In this document: one piece after another, positions 1 through 7,838 of the stretch
Layout: every line of letters starts with the position of its first letter
How positions within the stretch are numbered: position 1 is the first letter of the stretch
Translations under genes and position numbers: made by a program
Notes under the pieces: model-generated
Seen by the model: the letters and a program-made list of their open reading frames with translations, nothing else
What the model was told of the DNA's origin: nothing
Databases searched by the model: none
Assembly: GCF_001559775.1 (NCBI RefSeq)
Contig: NZ_LOHX01000152.1
Coordinates: 1-64,000, forward strand
DNA from: Streptobacillus felis
GTDB taxonomy: Bacteria; Fusobacteriota; Fusobacteriia; Fusobacteriales; Leptotrichiaceae
Length of the DNA stretch: 64,000 nucleotides
Direction: 5' to 3'

Positions 1-137
1 AAAACTAGTTCCTTAGCTAGCTTGTTAAGAAGAATTACAGGAGAATTTTCATCAAATTCAAAATGTTTGTAATTATTTACTTCAAAAAGTTGATTTTCTT
101 TTGTGTTTGTGATACTATTTAATTGTATTTTTAGCAT
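1..137 (-). CDS. Unidentified protein, N-terminal part only
   Basis: An open frame starts with ATG (complement of 135-137) and runs off the left edge, giving 45 codons that begin MLKIQLNSIT and continue with polar and acidic residues. I do not recognise the family. No strong ribosome site is visible just upstream on the minus strand. The neighbouring DNA to the right looks like a mobile-element remnant, so this could be the start of a transposase, but nothing in the visible residues proves it. The terminator at 194-225 separates it from the next sequence. Confidence 0.45.
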   Translation of the reverse strand, partial: MLKIQLNSITNTKENQLFEVNNYKHFEFDENSPVILLNKLAKELV

Positions 138-193
138 AACTAATTATACCATAAAACAGTGATTTTATCAATGTTTATGCGTGTTTTTAGTTC

Positions 194-225
194 AAAAAAA
201 GCCAGCTTTATTTCTGGCTTTTTTT
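194..225. terminator. Hairpin terminator, bidirectional
   Basis: A perfect 12-base stem (AAAAAAAGCCAG with CTGGCTTTTTTT) has an 8-base loop and U-tracts on both strands. It lies between the minus-strand partial gene and the anomalous segment to its right. Confidence 0.75.
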
Positions 226-239
226 GTTTATTTAGACTG

Positions 240-471
240 TTTATTTCGGAACAGCCCCTTTTTTATTGCCAAGATACCGGAGTGATTAGGATTGGTCGCC
301 TTAAAAATAAAACGTGGTAGCCATATATTATAGTATTATAAGATCCGTAAAAGCTCTATGTCAGTTCGTGATTTCCTTAAGCATACATTAACAGGGACAG
401 CTCCTTATCCAAGAAGTAAAGCCCAAAAATATAGTATCACTATTCCGAATACCCTCGCCCCATTATTATAA
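240..471 (+). pseudogene. Compositionally foreign remnant, possible mobile-element debris
   Basis: This stretch is visibly richer in G+C than its neighbours. On the plus strand a short frame (ATG at 358, stop at 469-471) encodes about 37 residues including FLKHTLTGTAPYPRSKAQ. The frame is open a little further upstream but is closed by a stop near 335, and no ribosome site precedes the ATG. The minus strand is also open in pieces with two internal stops. Two similar GGAACAGCCCC / GGGACAGCTCC motifs lie at about 249 and 394. I read this as a decayed insertion-sequence or plasmid-derived fragment. The family is not identified, and no intact gene is supported in the 342 bases between 138 and 479. 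Confidence 0.35.
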
Positions 472-479
472 CAATATTT

Positions 480-1013
480 TTATAATTTTTCAATTACTTT
501 ATTAATTTGTTCTTTTTGTTCATCACTTAGTATAAATTTACCAGTAGTGAATGCTTCACCTAATGCAAGACCAACTCTTTCTTCTAAAACATTTAATCCC
601 ATACGAGTTAATAATCCGTTTAATTCTTCTAAAACTAAAGCGGCTTGAGATCTCCCTGCAGCTCCTGAAATTACTGTAGTTTTTCCTTTAACAAATTCTG
701 GTGCACCAAATGTACCTTGAACTACTGGACGCGAAACCCAATCTAATAAGTTTTTGAATGCCCCTGGAACACTTCCGTTATATTCAGGAGTAGCTATCCA
801 AACTATATCAGAGTTTTCAAATTTAGCTCTTACTTTTTCTACTGAATTTGGTGTAGGGAATTCTATATCTTGAGAAAAGAAAGGAACTTCTGAATAATCA
901 ACTTGATCAACAGTATATCCTTTTTCTAAAGCTTTTTCACTAACATAATTTAAGATTTCTTGATTGAATGATTCTTTTCTTATTGAACCATTGATTAATA
1001 ATATTTTTTTCAT
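480..1013 (-). CDS. NAD(P)H-dependent FMN reductase (flavodoxin fold)
   Basis: A 177-residue cytosolic flavoprotein of the NADPH-dependent FMN reductase / azoreductase (YieF/ChrR-like) family, which transfers electrons from NAD(P)H through FMN to quinones, azo compounds or metals. The N-terminal phosphate-binding loop GSIRKESFN (residues 9-17) follows strand beta-1, and the isoalloxazine-contacting motif TPEYNGSVPGAFKNLLDW lies near residues 75-92. Length is normal for the family. The ribosome site GGTGGAGG lies about 9 bases before the ATG. It is monocistronic, with a consensus-like promoter and a palindrome over its start region, so repression by a redox or quinone sensor is plausible. The physiological substrate cannot be told from sequence. 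Confidence 0.88.
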   Translation of the reverse strand: MKKILLINGSIRKESFNQEILNYVSEKALEKGYTVDQVDYSEVPFFSQDIEFPTPNSVEKVRAKFENSDIVWIATPEYNGSVPGAFKNLLDWVSRPVVQGTFGAPEFVKGKTTVISGAAGRSQAALVLEELNGLLTRMGLNVLEERVGLALGEAFTTGKFILSDEQKEQINKVIEKL

Positions 1014-1031
1014 TTTTATTTACCTCCACCA

Positions 1032-1051
1032 ATATATCTAACTAGATATAT
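1032..1051. promoter_or_regulatory. Palindromic operator candidate at FMN reductase start site
   Basis: A perfect inverted repeat with 9-base arms and a 2-base centre (ATATATCTA-AC-TAGATATAT) begins at the -10 box and covers the expected transcription start of the FMN reductase. MarR/HxlR-type redox repressors commonly bind such sites; the binding protein here is unknown. Confidence 0.5.
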
Positions 1052-1078
1052 TTTATAACTTTTTTATATATTTGTCAA
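1050..1078 (-). promoter_or_regulatory. Promoter of the FMN reductase gene
   Basis: On the minus strand, TTGACA (complement of 1073-1078), a 17-base spacer and TAAAAT (complement of 1050-1055) form a near-consensus sigma-70 promoter upstream of the ATG at 1013. Confidence 0.6.
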
Positions 1079-1154
1079 GTATAAATTTTACTTTATTATT
1101 TTCTATATTTATGGTATTATTTACTAAAATAATGAATGTGAAAGAAGTGATGAT

Positions 1155-2942
1155 ATGGCTTTAATTAAAATTTTAGATGATAGTATTTCTAATATTATAG
1201 CAGCGGGTGAAGTCGTTGAAAATCCAGCAAGTATGATAAAAGAATTGCTTGAAAATTCATTGGATGCTGAATCTACATTAATACAAATAGAAGTATTAAA
1301 TGGTGGAAGTTATGTAAAAATATCTGATAATGGTAAAGGTATGAGTAAAGAAGACGTTCTATTAAGTATAGAAAGACATGCTACATCAAAAATATCGTCT
1401 AAAGAAGATATCTTTAATTTAAGGACTTATGGGTTTAGGGGAGAAGCACTTGCATCTATTGCTGCAGTATCAAAACTTTCAATGTCAAGTAAAACAAAAG
1501 ATGATAAATTAGGTACAATAATTAATGCATATGGTGGTGTTGTTAGAAAATATGAAAATTTTTCAAGAACTACAGGTACAGAAATTGAAATAAGGGATCT
1601 TTTCTATAATACACCAGCACGTAAGAAGTTTTTAAGAAAAGAAAGCACTGAATATGGCAAGATTAAGGATATAGTATTAAAAGAGGCTCTGGCAAATCCT
1701 AATGTAAGTATTAATTTATTTATAGATGGAAAACAAACTTTAAAAACTACAGGTAATGGTATAGAAAGTACAATATTTGAATTGTTTGGTAAAAATGTAC
1801 TAAAAAATTTAGAAAAATTTGAATATGGTTATCTAGGTAATGTAGAAATTTTAAGATCTTCTAAAGAGTATATATTTACATATGTAAACGGAAGATATGT
1901 TAAATCTAATTTACTTGATAGGGCAGTTATAGATGCTTATTATACTAAATTGATGAAAGGTAAATATCCTTTTGTAATATTGATGTATAATGTAAATCCT
2001 AAGGAAATAGATGTAAATGTACATCCAAGTAAAAAAATGATTAAATTTTCTGATGAAAAAATAGTATATAATGATGTTAAGAAAACTATAGAAGATTTCT
2101 TTTATGAATTTGATAGAAAATCATGGCAGCCAACTTTAAAACCTAAGGTTGAAAATAAAGTGGAAGAAGTTGAAAAAAGTGAATATATACCTATTAATAT
2201 ATTTAGTAAAGAAGAACTTGGAGTTAAACCACTTCAAGTAAAAGAAACAAAATTGTTATATGAAAACCCTTTTTATGAGGAAGAAATTGTAGAGAAAAAA
2301 ATTGTAGAAGATAAAAAGATAGAAAATAAAGTAGAATATATGAAACCTTTTTTTGAAAAAAAAGAAGGAGAAGAAAAACATTATGAAATACTAGGTCAAA
2401 TATTTAATACTTACATACTTGTAAATAGAGATGATAATTTAGAAATATATGATCAACATATAATACATGAAAGACTACTTTATGAAGAATTAATGTCTAG
2501 TTTTGAAAAAAAAGATATTAGTTCTCAAATTTTATTATTACCTGAGGTTGTTGATATTAGTCCAGTGGATAAGGATACTATATTTAATAATATAGAAATA
2601 TTTGAAAGATTAGGATTTGAAATAGATGAAATTTCAAATAATCAAATTGCATTAAGAGCAGTACCTAACTTTAATTTTAGAGAAAGTATTACTAATATTT
2701 TTGAAAATATACTTAATGATTTGAAGAATAATAATAAAGTAGGGGATATTAGAGAAAAAATAATAATATCTATGTCATGTAAGGGAGCAATTAAAGCTGG
2801 TCAAAGATTGAATATGCAAGAAATGCAAAATATGGTAAGAAGATTACATGAAGTAGGAAAGTATACTTGTCCTCATGGTAGACCAATTATTTCTAAAATT
2901 TCTAAATATGATTTAGACAAAATGTTTGGACGTGTAAAATAA
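1155..2942 (+). CDS. mutL: DNA mismatch repair protein MutL
   Basis: A 595-residue GHKL ATPase that couples MutS mismatch recognition to strand incision. The N-terminal ATPase domain shows the Glu/Asn box (E30, N34), DNGKGM at 58-63 and YGFRGEALASI near 92-102. A charged linker (about 330-395) leads to the C-terminal domain, where DQHIIHERLLYEE (from D433) matches the metal-binding endonuclease motif DQHAx2Ex4E and CPHGRP begins at C572. It is therefore the nicking type of MutL found in organisms without MutH, unlike E. coli MutL. No mutS is visible nearby. It begins after a divergent gap and precedes rlmH, which has its own promoter. Confidence 0.97.
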   Translation: MALIKILDDSISNIIAAGEVVENPASMIKELLENSLDAESTLIQIEVLNGGSYVKISDNGKGMSKEDVLLSIERHATSKISSKEDIFNLRTYGFRGEALASIAAVSKLSMSSKTKDDKLGTIINAYGGVVRKYENFSRTTGTEIEIRDLFYNTPARKKFLRKESTEYGKIKDIVLKEALANPNVSINLFIDGKQTLKTTGNGIESTIFELFGKNVLKNLEKFEYGYLGNVEILRSSKEYIFTYVNGRYVKSNLLDRAVIDAYYTKLMKGKYPFVILMYNVNPKEIDVNVHPSKKMIKFSDEKIVYNDVKKTIEDFFYEFDRKSWQPTLKPKVENKVEEVEKSEYIPINIFSKEELGVKPLQVKETKLLYENPFYEEEIVEKKIVEDKKIENKVEYMKPFFEKKEGEEKHYEILGQIFNTYILVNRDDNLEIYDQHIIHERLLYEELMSSFEKKDISSQILLLPEVVDISPVDKDTIFNNIEIFERLGFEIDEISNNQIALRAVPNFNFRESITNIFENILNDLKNNNKVGDIREKIIISMSCKGAIKAGQRLNMQEMQNMVRRLHEVGKYTCPHGRPIISKISKYDLDKMFGRVK

Positions 2943-2943
2943 C

Positions 2944-2972
2944 TTGACTTTTCTTAATATATATGATATATA
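2944..2972 (+). promoter_or_regulatory. Promoter of rlmH-lysS operon
   Basis: TTGACT (2944-2949), a 17-base spacer and TATATA (2967-2972) sit immediately after the mutL stop codon and upstream of rlmH. Confidence 0.6.
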
Positions 2973-2994
2973 AACTTGAGTGAGAGGGAAATTA

Positions 2995-3459
2995 ATGTTA
3001 AAAATTAATATAATTTGTGTAGGAAAAATTAAAGAAAAATATATATGTGATGGTATTGATGAATTTAAAAAAAGGCTATCAAAGTATATTAAATTAAATA
3101 TAATTGAACTTAAAGAAGAACCTGATAATAATATTGATATGGCAATTAATAAAGAATCTAAGTTAATTATTGATACCATAAATAAAAATATAGGGTATAA
3201 TATATTACTAGATATTAAAGGTGAAAACATTTCTAGTGAAAAATTATCAAAAAAGATAGTTGACTTAAAATTAGAATATAGTACTATAAACTTTATAATA
3301 GGTGGTTCTAATGGATTTAATGATGAGGTTAGAAATATTTCGGAATATAAGCTAAGCTTTTCAAAGATGACATTTCCACATCAATTAATGAGATTAATAT
3401 TAATAGAACAAGTTTATAGAGCAATATGTATAGAAAATAATATAAAATATCATAAATAG
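2995..3459 (+). CDS. rlmH: 23S rRNA (pseudouridine-1915-N3)-methyltransferase RlmH
   Basis: A 154-residue SPOUT methyltransferase that N3-methylates pseudouridine 1915 in helix 69 of 23S rRNA on assembled ribosomes, using S-adenosylmethionine. The SAM-binding trefoil knot appears as IIGGSNGF near residues 100-107, followed by MTFPHQLMR and the C-terminal YHK that contacts the target base. Length matches the family. A GTG 15 bases upstream is in frame, but GAGAGGG directly precedes ATG 2995, so I chose the ATG. It is first gene of a compact unit with two small hypotheticals and lysS. Confidence 0.95.
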   Translation: MLKINIICVGKIKEKYICDGIDEFKKRLSKYIKLNIIELKEEPDNNIDMAINKESKLIIDTINKNIGYNILLDIKGENISSEKLSKKIVDLKLEYSTINFIIGGSNGFNDEVRNISEYKLSFSKMTFPHQLMRLILIEQVYRAICIENNIKYHK

Positions 3460-3470
3460 GAGGAGTTGAA

Positions 3471-3890
3471 ATGTATACTATTGGAGATGAATTTGAATTT
3501 GATGTAAATGACAGTTTAGAATATTTTACGTGTATAGGTGAATTTCCATATTCAGGAATAGAGTATTTAATTTGTGAAAATGAATATGGAATAAAAAAAG
3601 TTTTTTATTATGAGGATGAAGATTTATTCTTAGTAGAAGATGAGGATGAAGAAGAAAGTATTTTAGATAATTTCCAGGAAGAATCATATAAAATGGATGA
3701 AAAAGGATTCGAATGGTATGAAGAAAATGAATATAATGATTATGAATCTAGCTTTAATGACGATAATGAACTAGAGGATAACTATATTGAAGATGATATG
3801 GAATTATTAAACGATTATTCTGATGAAGATGATGAAGAAATAGATACATTCCTAGATGATTTATTTGATGATGAGGAATTTGAAGATTAA
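3471..3890 (+). CDS. Highly acidic hypothetical protein
   Basis: A 139-residue protein whose first 50 or so residues resemble the small beta-strand DUF1292 (YrzB-like) fold, followed by about 85 residues made largely of Asp and Glu with Tyr and Phe (runs such as DEDEEES and FDDEEFED). There is no signal peptide or membrane segment. An AGGAGG site precedes the ATG. It sits 11 bases after rlmH, and its stop overlaps the next start in TAATG, so translational coupling is likely. The acidic tail suggests a disordered, possibly DNA- or RNA-mimicking or ribosome-associated segment, but function is unknown and the DUF assignment is only from pattern memory. Confidence 0.75.
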   Translation: MYTIGDEFEFDVNDSLEYFTCIGEFPYSGIEYLICENEYGIKKVFYYEDEDLFLVEDEDEEESILDNFQEESYKMDEKGFEWYEENEYNDYESSFNDDNELEDNYIEDDMELLNDYSDEDDEEIDTFLDDLFDDEEFED

Positions 3891-4246
3891 TGTATATAGA
3901 AATTAAAGATAATTTTACTAATGAAATTAGTAGAATAAGTAACATAAATTTTAAATATATAAATAATGAATTGAGTTATATATACAATTTAGAAGAATAT
4001 ATTTGGAAATTTGAAGATGATAAAATTACTTTAGAAAAAAAAGGTCAAATAAAATATGTACAAAAATATATACAAGGTAGACTAACTAATTCAATAATAA
4101 AAATGGATGGTCTAGAAATGAGGATATATATTTTAACAAAATTAATACATAGAGCAGATAATGAAATAAAAATAATATATAATATATATAGTGATAAAGA
4201 TGTAGAGAATTTAATTTCAAGTTTTGAGGTTAAAATAAACTTATAG
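3890..4246 (+). CDS. DUF1934-like small beta-barrel protein
   Basis: A 118-residue soluble protein with alternating beta-strand patterns. The order WKFEDDKITLEKKGQ, then a Tyr-rich strand, then RIYILTKLI and a final KIIYNIY strand resembles the DUF1934 (YwiB) calycin-like family. Function of that family is unknown. Its ATG overlaps the stop of the acidic gene by one base, and lysS begins 12 bases after it, so it belongs to the rlmH-lysS unit. No catalytic motif is apparent. Assignment rests on overall pattern only. Confidence 0.7.
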   Translation: MYIEIKDNFTNEISRISNINFKYINNELSYIYNLEEYIWKFEDDKITLEKKGQIKYVQKYIQGRLTNSIIKMDGLEMRIYILTKLIHRADNEIKIIYNIYSDKDVENLISSFEVKINL

Positions 4247-4258
4247 GAGGATGTCCAA

Positions 4259-5749
4259 ATGGAAAATAAAGAAAATGCAGTTAATGAAACCTTTGTAATG
4301 AAAGAAAAATATAGAAAAGTTGAAGAGTTAAAAGCTTTAGGTATAGAGCCTTATGGAAGACATTTTGATAAACAAGATGAAGTAGGAACTATTTTAACTT
4401 TTGATGAAAATTCAGAAAAGGAATTTAAAACTGCAGGAAGAATAGTATCATATAGAAGAATGGGTAAAAATGGATTTGCACATATACAAGATCCAACAGG
4501 GAAAATTCAAATATATGCTAAAAAAGATGAAATTGGTGAAGAGGAATATGAAACATTTAAAAGACTTGCAACAGGAGACTTTGTTGGAGTAGTAGGTAAA
4601 TTATTCCGTACTCAAACTGGAGAAATAACTATAAAAGCAAGTCATTTAGAAATTTTATCTAAAAACATTAGACCTTTACCTGATAAATTCTCTGGACTTC
4701 AAAATATTGAAATGCGTTATAGACAAAGATATGTAGATTTAGTTATGAATCCAGAAGTAATGGATACTATGAAAAAAAGATTTGAAATAATAAGATATTT
4801 TAGAACTTATTTAGAGAAAAAAGGATTTATAGAAGTTGAAACTCCTATGTTACACCCAATCTTAGGTGGAGCAAATGCAAGACCATTTGCAACTCATCAC
4901 AATGCATTAGATATGGATATGTACTTAAGAATAGCTCCAGAATTATACTTAAAGAGATTATTAGTTGGAGGATTTGAGAAAGTATTTGAAATTAATAGAA
5001 ACTTTAGAAATGAAGGTGTATCTATTAAACATAATCCAGAATTTACTATGATGGAATTATACCAAGCATATGGAGATTTCAATGATATGATGAATATAAC
5101 TGAGGATTTAATTTCATCACTTACTTATCATTTATATGGAACTTATGAAATACCTTATGAAGATAAAATGATTAATATGGTAAAACCTTGGAGAAGAGTA
5201 ACTATGAGAGAAATAGTTAAAGAACAGACAGGATTTGTTATGGATGAAAATACTACAGATGAATCAGCTGTACAATTTGCAAAAGGATTAGGAATACATT
5301 TAGATAAAGATAAAACATATACTAAATTTGGTATTTTAAACTTATTATTTGAAGAAAAAGTAGAACATACTATAATTAATCCAACATTTGTTACAGATTA
5401 TCCTAAAGAAATTTCACCACTTTCTAAAAATTCTAAAGGTGAAACTGAATGGGTGGATAGATTTGAATTATTCATTACAGGAAGAGAGTATGGAAATGCT
5501 TATTCAGAATTAAATGATCCTAAAGATCAAAAAGAAAGATTTGAAGACCAAGTTAGAGCAAAAGAAAATGGTGATGATGAAGCTACGGAAATGGATTTAG
5601 ATTACATCAGAGCATTAGAATATGGAATGCCACCTGCTGGAGGACTAGGTATTGGAATAGATAGATTAGTAATGTTACTTACTAATTCATCATCAATTAG
5701 AGATGTTATCATGTTCCCTACACTAAAAAAAGAAGCACATTTTGAATAA
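4259..5749 (+). CDS. lysS: Lysyl-tRNA synthetase, class II
   Basis: A 496-residue cytosolic class IIb aminoacyl-tRNA synthetase charging tRNA-Lys. An N-terminal OB-fold anticodon-binding domain (about 55-155, with GRIVSYRRMGKNGFAHI) precedes the catalytic core. Motif 1 contains ETPMLHPILGGANARPF, motif 2 is FRNEGVSIKHNPEFT from F249, and motif 3 is GLGIGIDRL from G462. Length is typical. AGGAGG precedes the ATG. It ends the rlmH unit and is followed by a strong terminator. A tRNA-Lys(UUU), its substrate, is encoded at 26455-26530. Confidence 0.98.
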   Translation: MENKENAVNETFVMKEKYRKVEELKALGIEPYGRHFDKQDEVGTILTFDENSEKEFKTAGRIVSYRRMGKNGFAHIQDPTGKIQIYAKKDEIGEEEYETFKRLATGDFVGVVGKLFRTQTGEITIKASHLEILSKNIRPLPDKFSGLQNIEMRYRQRYVDLVMNPEVMDTMKKRFEIIRYFRTYLEKKGFIEVETPMLHPILGGANARPFATHHNALDMDMYLRIAPELYLKRLLVGGFEKVFEINRNFRNEGVSIKHNPEFTMMELYQAYGDFNDMMNITEDLISSLTYHLYGTYEIPYEDKMINMVKPWRRVTMREIVKEQTGFVMDENTTDESAVQFAKGLGIHLDKDKTYTKFGILNLLFEEKVEHTIINPTFVTDYPKEISPLSKNSKGETEWVDRFELFITGREYGNAYSELNDPKDQKERFEDQVRAKENGDDEATEMDLDYIRALEYGMPPAGGLGIGIDRLVMLLTNSSSIRDVIMFPTLKKEAHFE

Positions 5750-5754
5750 TATAT

Positions 5755-5785
5755 AAAGTGTAAGACATGTTCTTACACTTTTTTT
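5755..5785 (+). terminator. Terminator after lysS
   Basis: An 11-base perfect stem (AAAGTGTAAGA with TCTTACACTTT), a 5-base loop CATGT, and a T-run directly after. Confidence 0.9.
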
Positions 5786-5796
5786 AGTTGATATAT

Positions 5797-6276
5797 ATGA
5801 AAAAATTACCAATATTTTGAGTTGGACCTTTTTATGTGATTTTTTGTTTTATAGTTACATCTATAATTATAATATTTAAATTTAAAGGCTATATTAATTA
5901 TGGTAATATGGGATATGAAAAAATATTTTTTAATATATTAGGCTTTTTTTTGATGATTGGTGGTATAATATTATCGATATATGCAGTAACAGTAAAAAAA
6001 ATAACTGAAAAGATATCTAATTATATTTTACATACAGATGGAGGATATTCTATAGTTAGAAATCCTATATATTCAGCATTCAATTTAATATTTACTGCAA
6101 TATTTATGTGGCTTAATAACTATATATTATTTATATTTCCTTTTGTTTTCTATATAATTTTAACTATACTTATGATAAATACAGAAGAAAAATGGTTATT
6201 AGATAAATATGGAGAGGAATAAATTAAATATATAAGTAAAGTAAATAGGGTAATATCTTGGTTCCCTAAAAAAATA
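5797..6276 (+). pseudogene. Isoprenylcysteine methyltransferase-like membrane protein, broken by two stops
   Basis: The frame from ATG 5797 reads MKKLPIF, then TGA at 5818, then VGPFYV and four hydrophobic segments, the conserved GYSIVRNPIY motif and TEEKWLLDKYGEE, then TAA at 6220. In the same frame beyond this stop the sequence continues YISKVNRVISWFPKK, which is the expected C-terminal end of the ICMT/PEMT-like family (YxxY...V.R.I.WFPK). Both stops differ by one base from sense codons, and no indel breaks the frame between them. The stretch 5836-6222 could still be translated from GTG 5836 but would lack both ends. There is no good ribosome site. The likely original product was a SAM-dependent membrane methyltransferase. 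The last codons run into a 7-A tract just before the next gene. Confidence 0.75.
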
Positions 6277-6286
6277 AGGAGGAATA

Positions 6287-7354
6287 ATGGCAAGAAATAG
6301 TGGTATTTTTGGTATAATAAGAGATGTCCAAAGAATAAGTAGAACCATTCAAAGAGAAAGTAAAAGAATGGAGAAAAAACAAAAAAGAGAAATGAAAGCT
6401 ATTCAAAAAGCTGAACAAAGAATGCAAATAAATAGTTATAAAGATATTGCAGAAGATGAAAAAAATGAAGCAATAGAATTAAGAGAAAAATTGATGAGAA
6501 TACACCAAGAGATAGAAATAGTTGGACAGGTTGATATATTAAAGGATACAAATGATATAGAATTTAATATAGAAAAACCAGTTGAACCTATTTTGGAAAA
6601 ACTTCCTTTAAAGCCTGAATATAAATCAAGTATTATGGGTAAACTTTTTTCATCATTTGAAGATAAGAATAAGGCACAATATGAAGATGATGTTAAGGTT
6701 TGGGAAAATTCAGTTGAGAAAATTAAAGAAAAAAATGATAATATCCTAGAGCAATATAAAAAAGAAATGTTAGAATGGGAAAGAAAAAAAATAGAATTTG
6801 AGAATGATAGAGAGAAATATAATAATAATCTAGGTAGTTTACATCAGAAATATTTAGATGGAGAAAAAGAGGGTGTAGAAAAGCATTTTGAATTGCTACT
6901 AGATAATATGGAATATCCAATAGATATGGGTTGGGATTTTAATGTAGCATATAATGAATCTGATAAGACTTTAACTATTAATTATGTATTACCAAATAAA
7001 GATGTAATACCTACATTAAAAAATGTTACTTATGTTACAACAAAAAAAGATTTTAATAGAACATATATTAGTGATAAAGCTTTAAAAGAAGCTTACACTG
7101 AATTAATATACGGTACAGTATTAGGAGTAGTTGATAAAGTATTTAGAAATGATAATAATTTAGTTAATACTATAATATTTGACGGAATACTTGATGATAT
7201 TAATCCAGCAACTGGTTTAAGTAATGAAATAACTTTTTTAAGTCTTACAGTTAATAAAGAACATATACTATCATTAAATTTAGATAAAGTAGATTATCTA
7301 AAATGTTTTAAATCTTTAAATGGTATAGTATCACTTAATATTATCAATAATTAA
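6287..7354 (+). CDS. Coiled-coil protein with conserved C-terminal domain, function unknown
   Basis: A 355-residue soluble protein. Residues 15-80 are basic and helical; residues 120-185 form a charged helix (EQYKKEMLEWERKKIEFEND) likely to be coiled coil. The C-terminal 140 residues carry a beta-rich pattern (NYVLPNKDVIPTLKNVTYV, IIFDGILDDINPATG, LSLTVNKEHIL, VDYLKCFKSLNG). From memory this resembles a domain found in some restriction-endonuclease-like or stress-associated proteins, but no nuclease motif is visible here. AAGGAGG precedes the ATG. It overlaps the readthrough frame of the upstream pseudogene and precedes the atp promoter. Role unknown. Confidence 0.8.
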   Translation: MARNSGIFGIIRDVQRISRTIQRESKRMEKKQKREMKAIQKAEQRMQINSYKDIAEDEKNEAIELREKLMRIHQEIEIVGQVDILKDTNDIEFNIEKPVEPILEKLPLKPEYKSSIMGKLFSSFEDKNKAQYEDDVKVWENSVEKIKEKNDNILEQYKKEMLEWERKKIEFENDREKYNNNLGSLHQKYLDGEKEGVEKHFELLLDNMEYPIDMGWDFNVAYNESDKTLTINYVLPNKDVIPTLKNVTYVTTKKDFNRTYISDKALKEAYTELIYGTVLGVVDKVFRNDNNLVNTIIFDGILDDINPATGLSNEITFLSLTVNKEHILSLNLDKVDYLKCFKSLNGIVSLNIINN

Positions 7355-7376
7355 TAAATGTAAAATAAAAAAAATA

Positions 7377-7405
7377 TTGACTTGTCTATTTCAAAGTGGT
7401 ATTAT
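7377..7405 (+). promoter_or_regulatory. Promoter of the atp operon
   Basis: TTGACT (7377-7382), a 17-base spacer and TATTAT (7400-7405) lie about 30 bases before the atpI start. The same -35/-10 pair occurs before the MATE gene at 33823. Confidence 0.7.
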
Positions 7406-7436
7406 GAATATATGTAATAATTTAAGGAGAGGAACA

Positions 7437-7820
7437 ATGTTTTTGAATATTAGTAATGATATAAAAAAAATAATAAAATTATTGTTAATAATATCAATAT
7501 TAGTTTTTTTCATTGGATTAATAAAGATAAATATAATTTTATTGTCTTTATCTTTTGGAATATTTATATCTATAATATCAAATTTAATGCTGCTTTATAC
7601 AGTGAATAAAATAGTATATTTAAAGGGGAATAGGGCCACAATGTTTATAGACTCTACGAAAAGGTATGGAATATATATATTGGCTCTTTATTTTGTATAT
7701 AGAATTTGTATTAAATTTTTTAATTTAGATCCTATTTACCCTATGCTTTCTTGTGGATTTGGATTTATTTCATTTAGATTAGTATTACAGGCTATAAATT
7801 ATTTTAAATTGAAATTATAA
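7437..7820 (+). CDS. atpI: ATP synthase protein I (AtpI-like)
   Basis: A 127-residue integral membrane protein with four predicted hydrophobic helices, at the first position of the atp operon. AtpI-type proteins are thought to help assemble or stabilise the c-ring or import Mg2+. The start is ATG 7437 preceded by AAGGAGAGG; the longer in-frame TTG at 7377 lies in the promoter -35 box and is not a real start. Sequence conservation in this family is low, so identification rests on size, topology and position immediately before atpB. Confidence 0.8.
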   Translation: MFLNISNDIKKIIKLLLIISILVFFIGLIKINIILLSLSFGIFISIISNLMLLYTVNKIVYLKGNRATMFIDSTKRYGIYILALYFVYRICIKFFNLDPIYPMLSCGFGFISFRLVLQAINYFKLKL

Positions 7821-7838
7821 AGAAAGGAGCTGGTACAT

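Noticed and set aside
7377-7436. Upstream TTG start extending AtpI by 20 residues
   Set aside because: The TTG lies inside the -35 box of the atp promoter, and AAGGAGAGG directly precedes ATG 7437.
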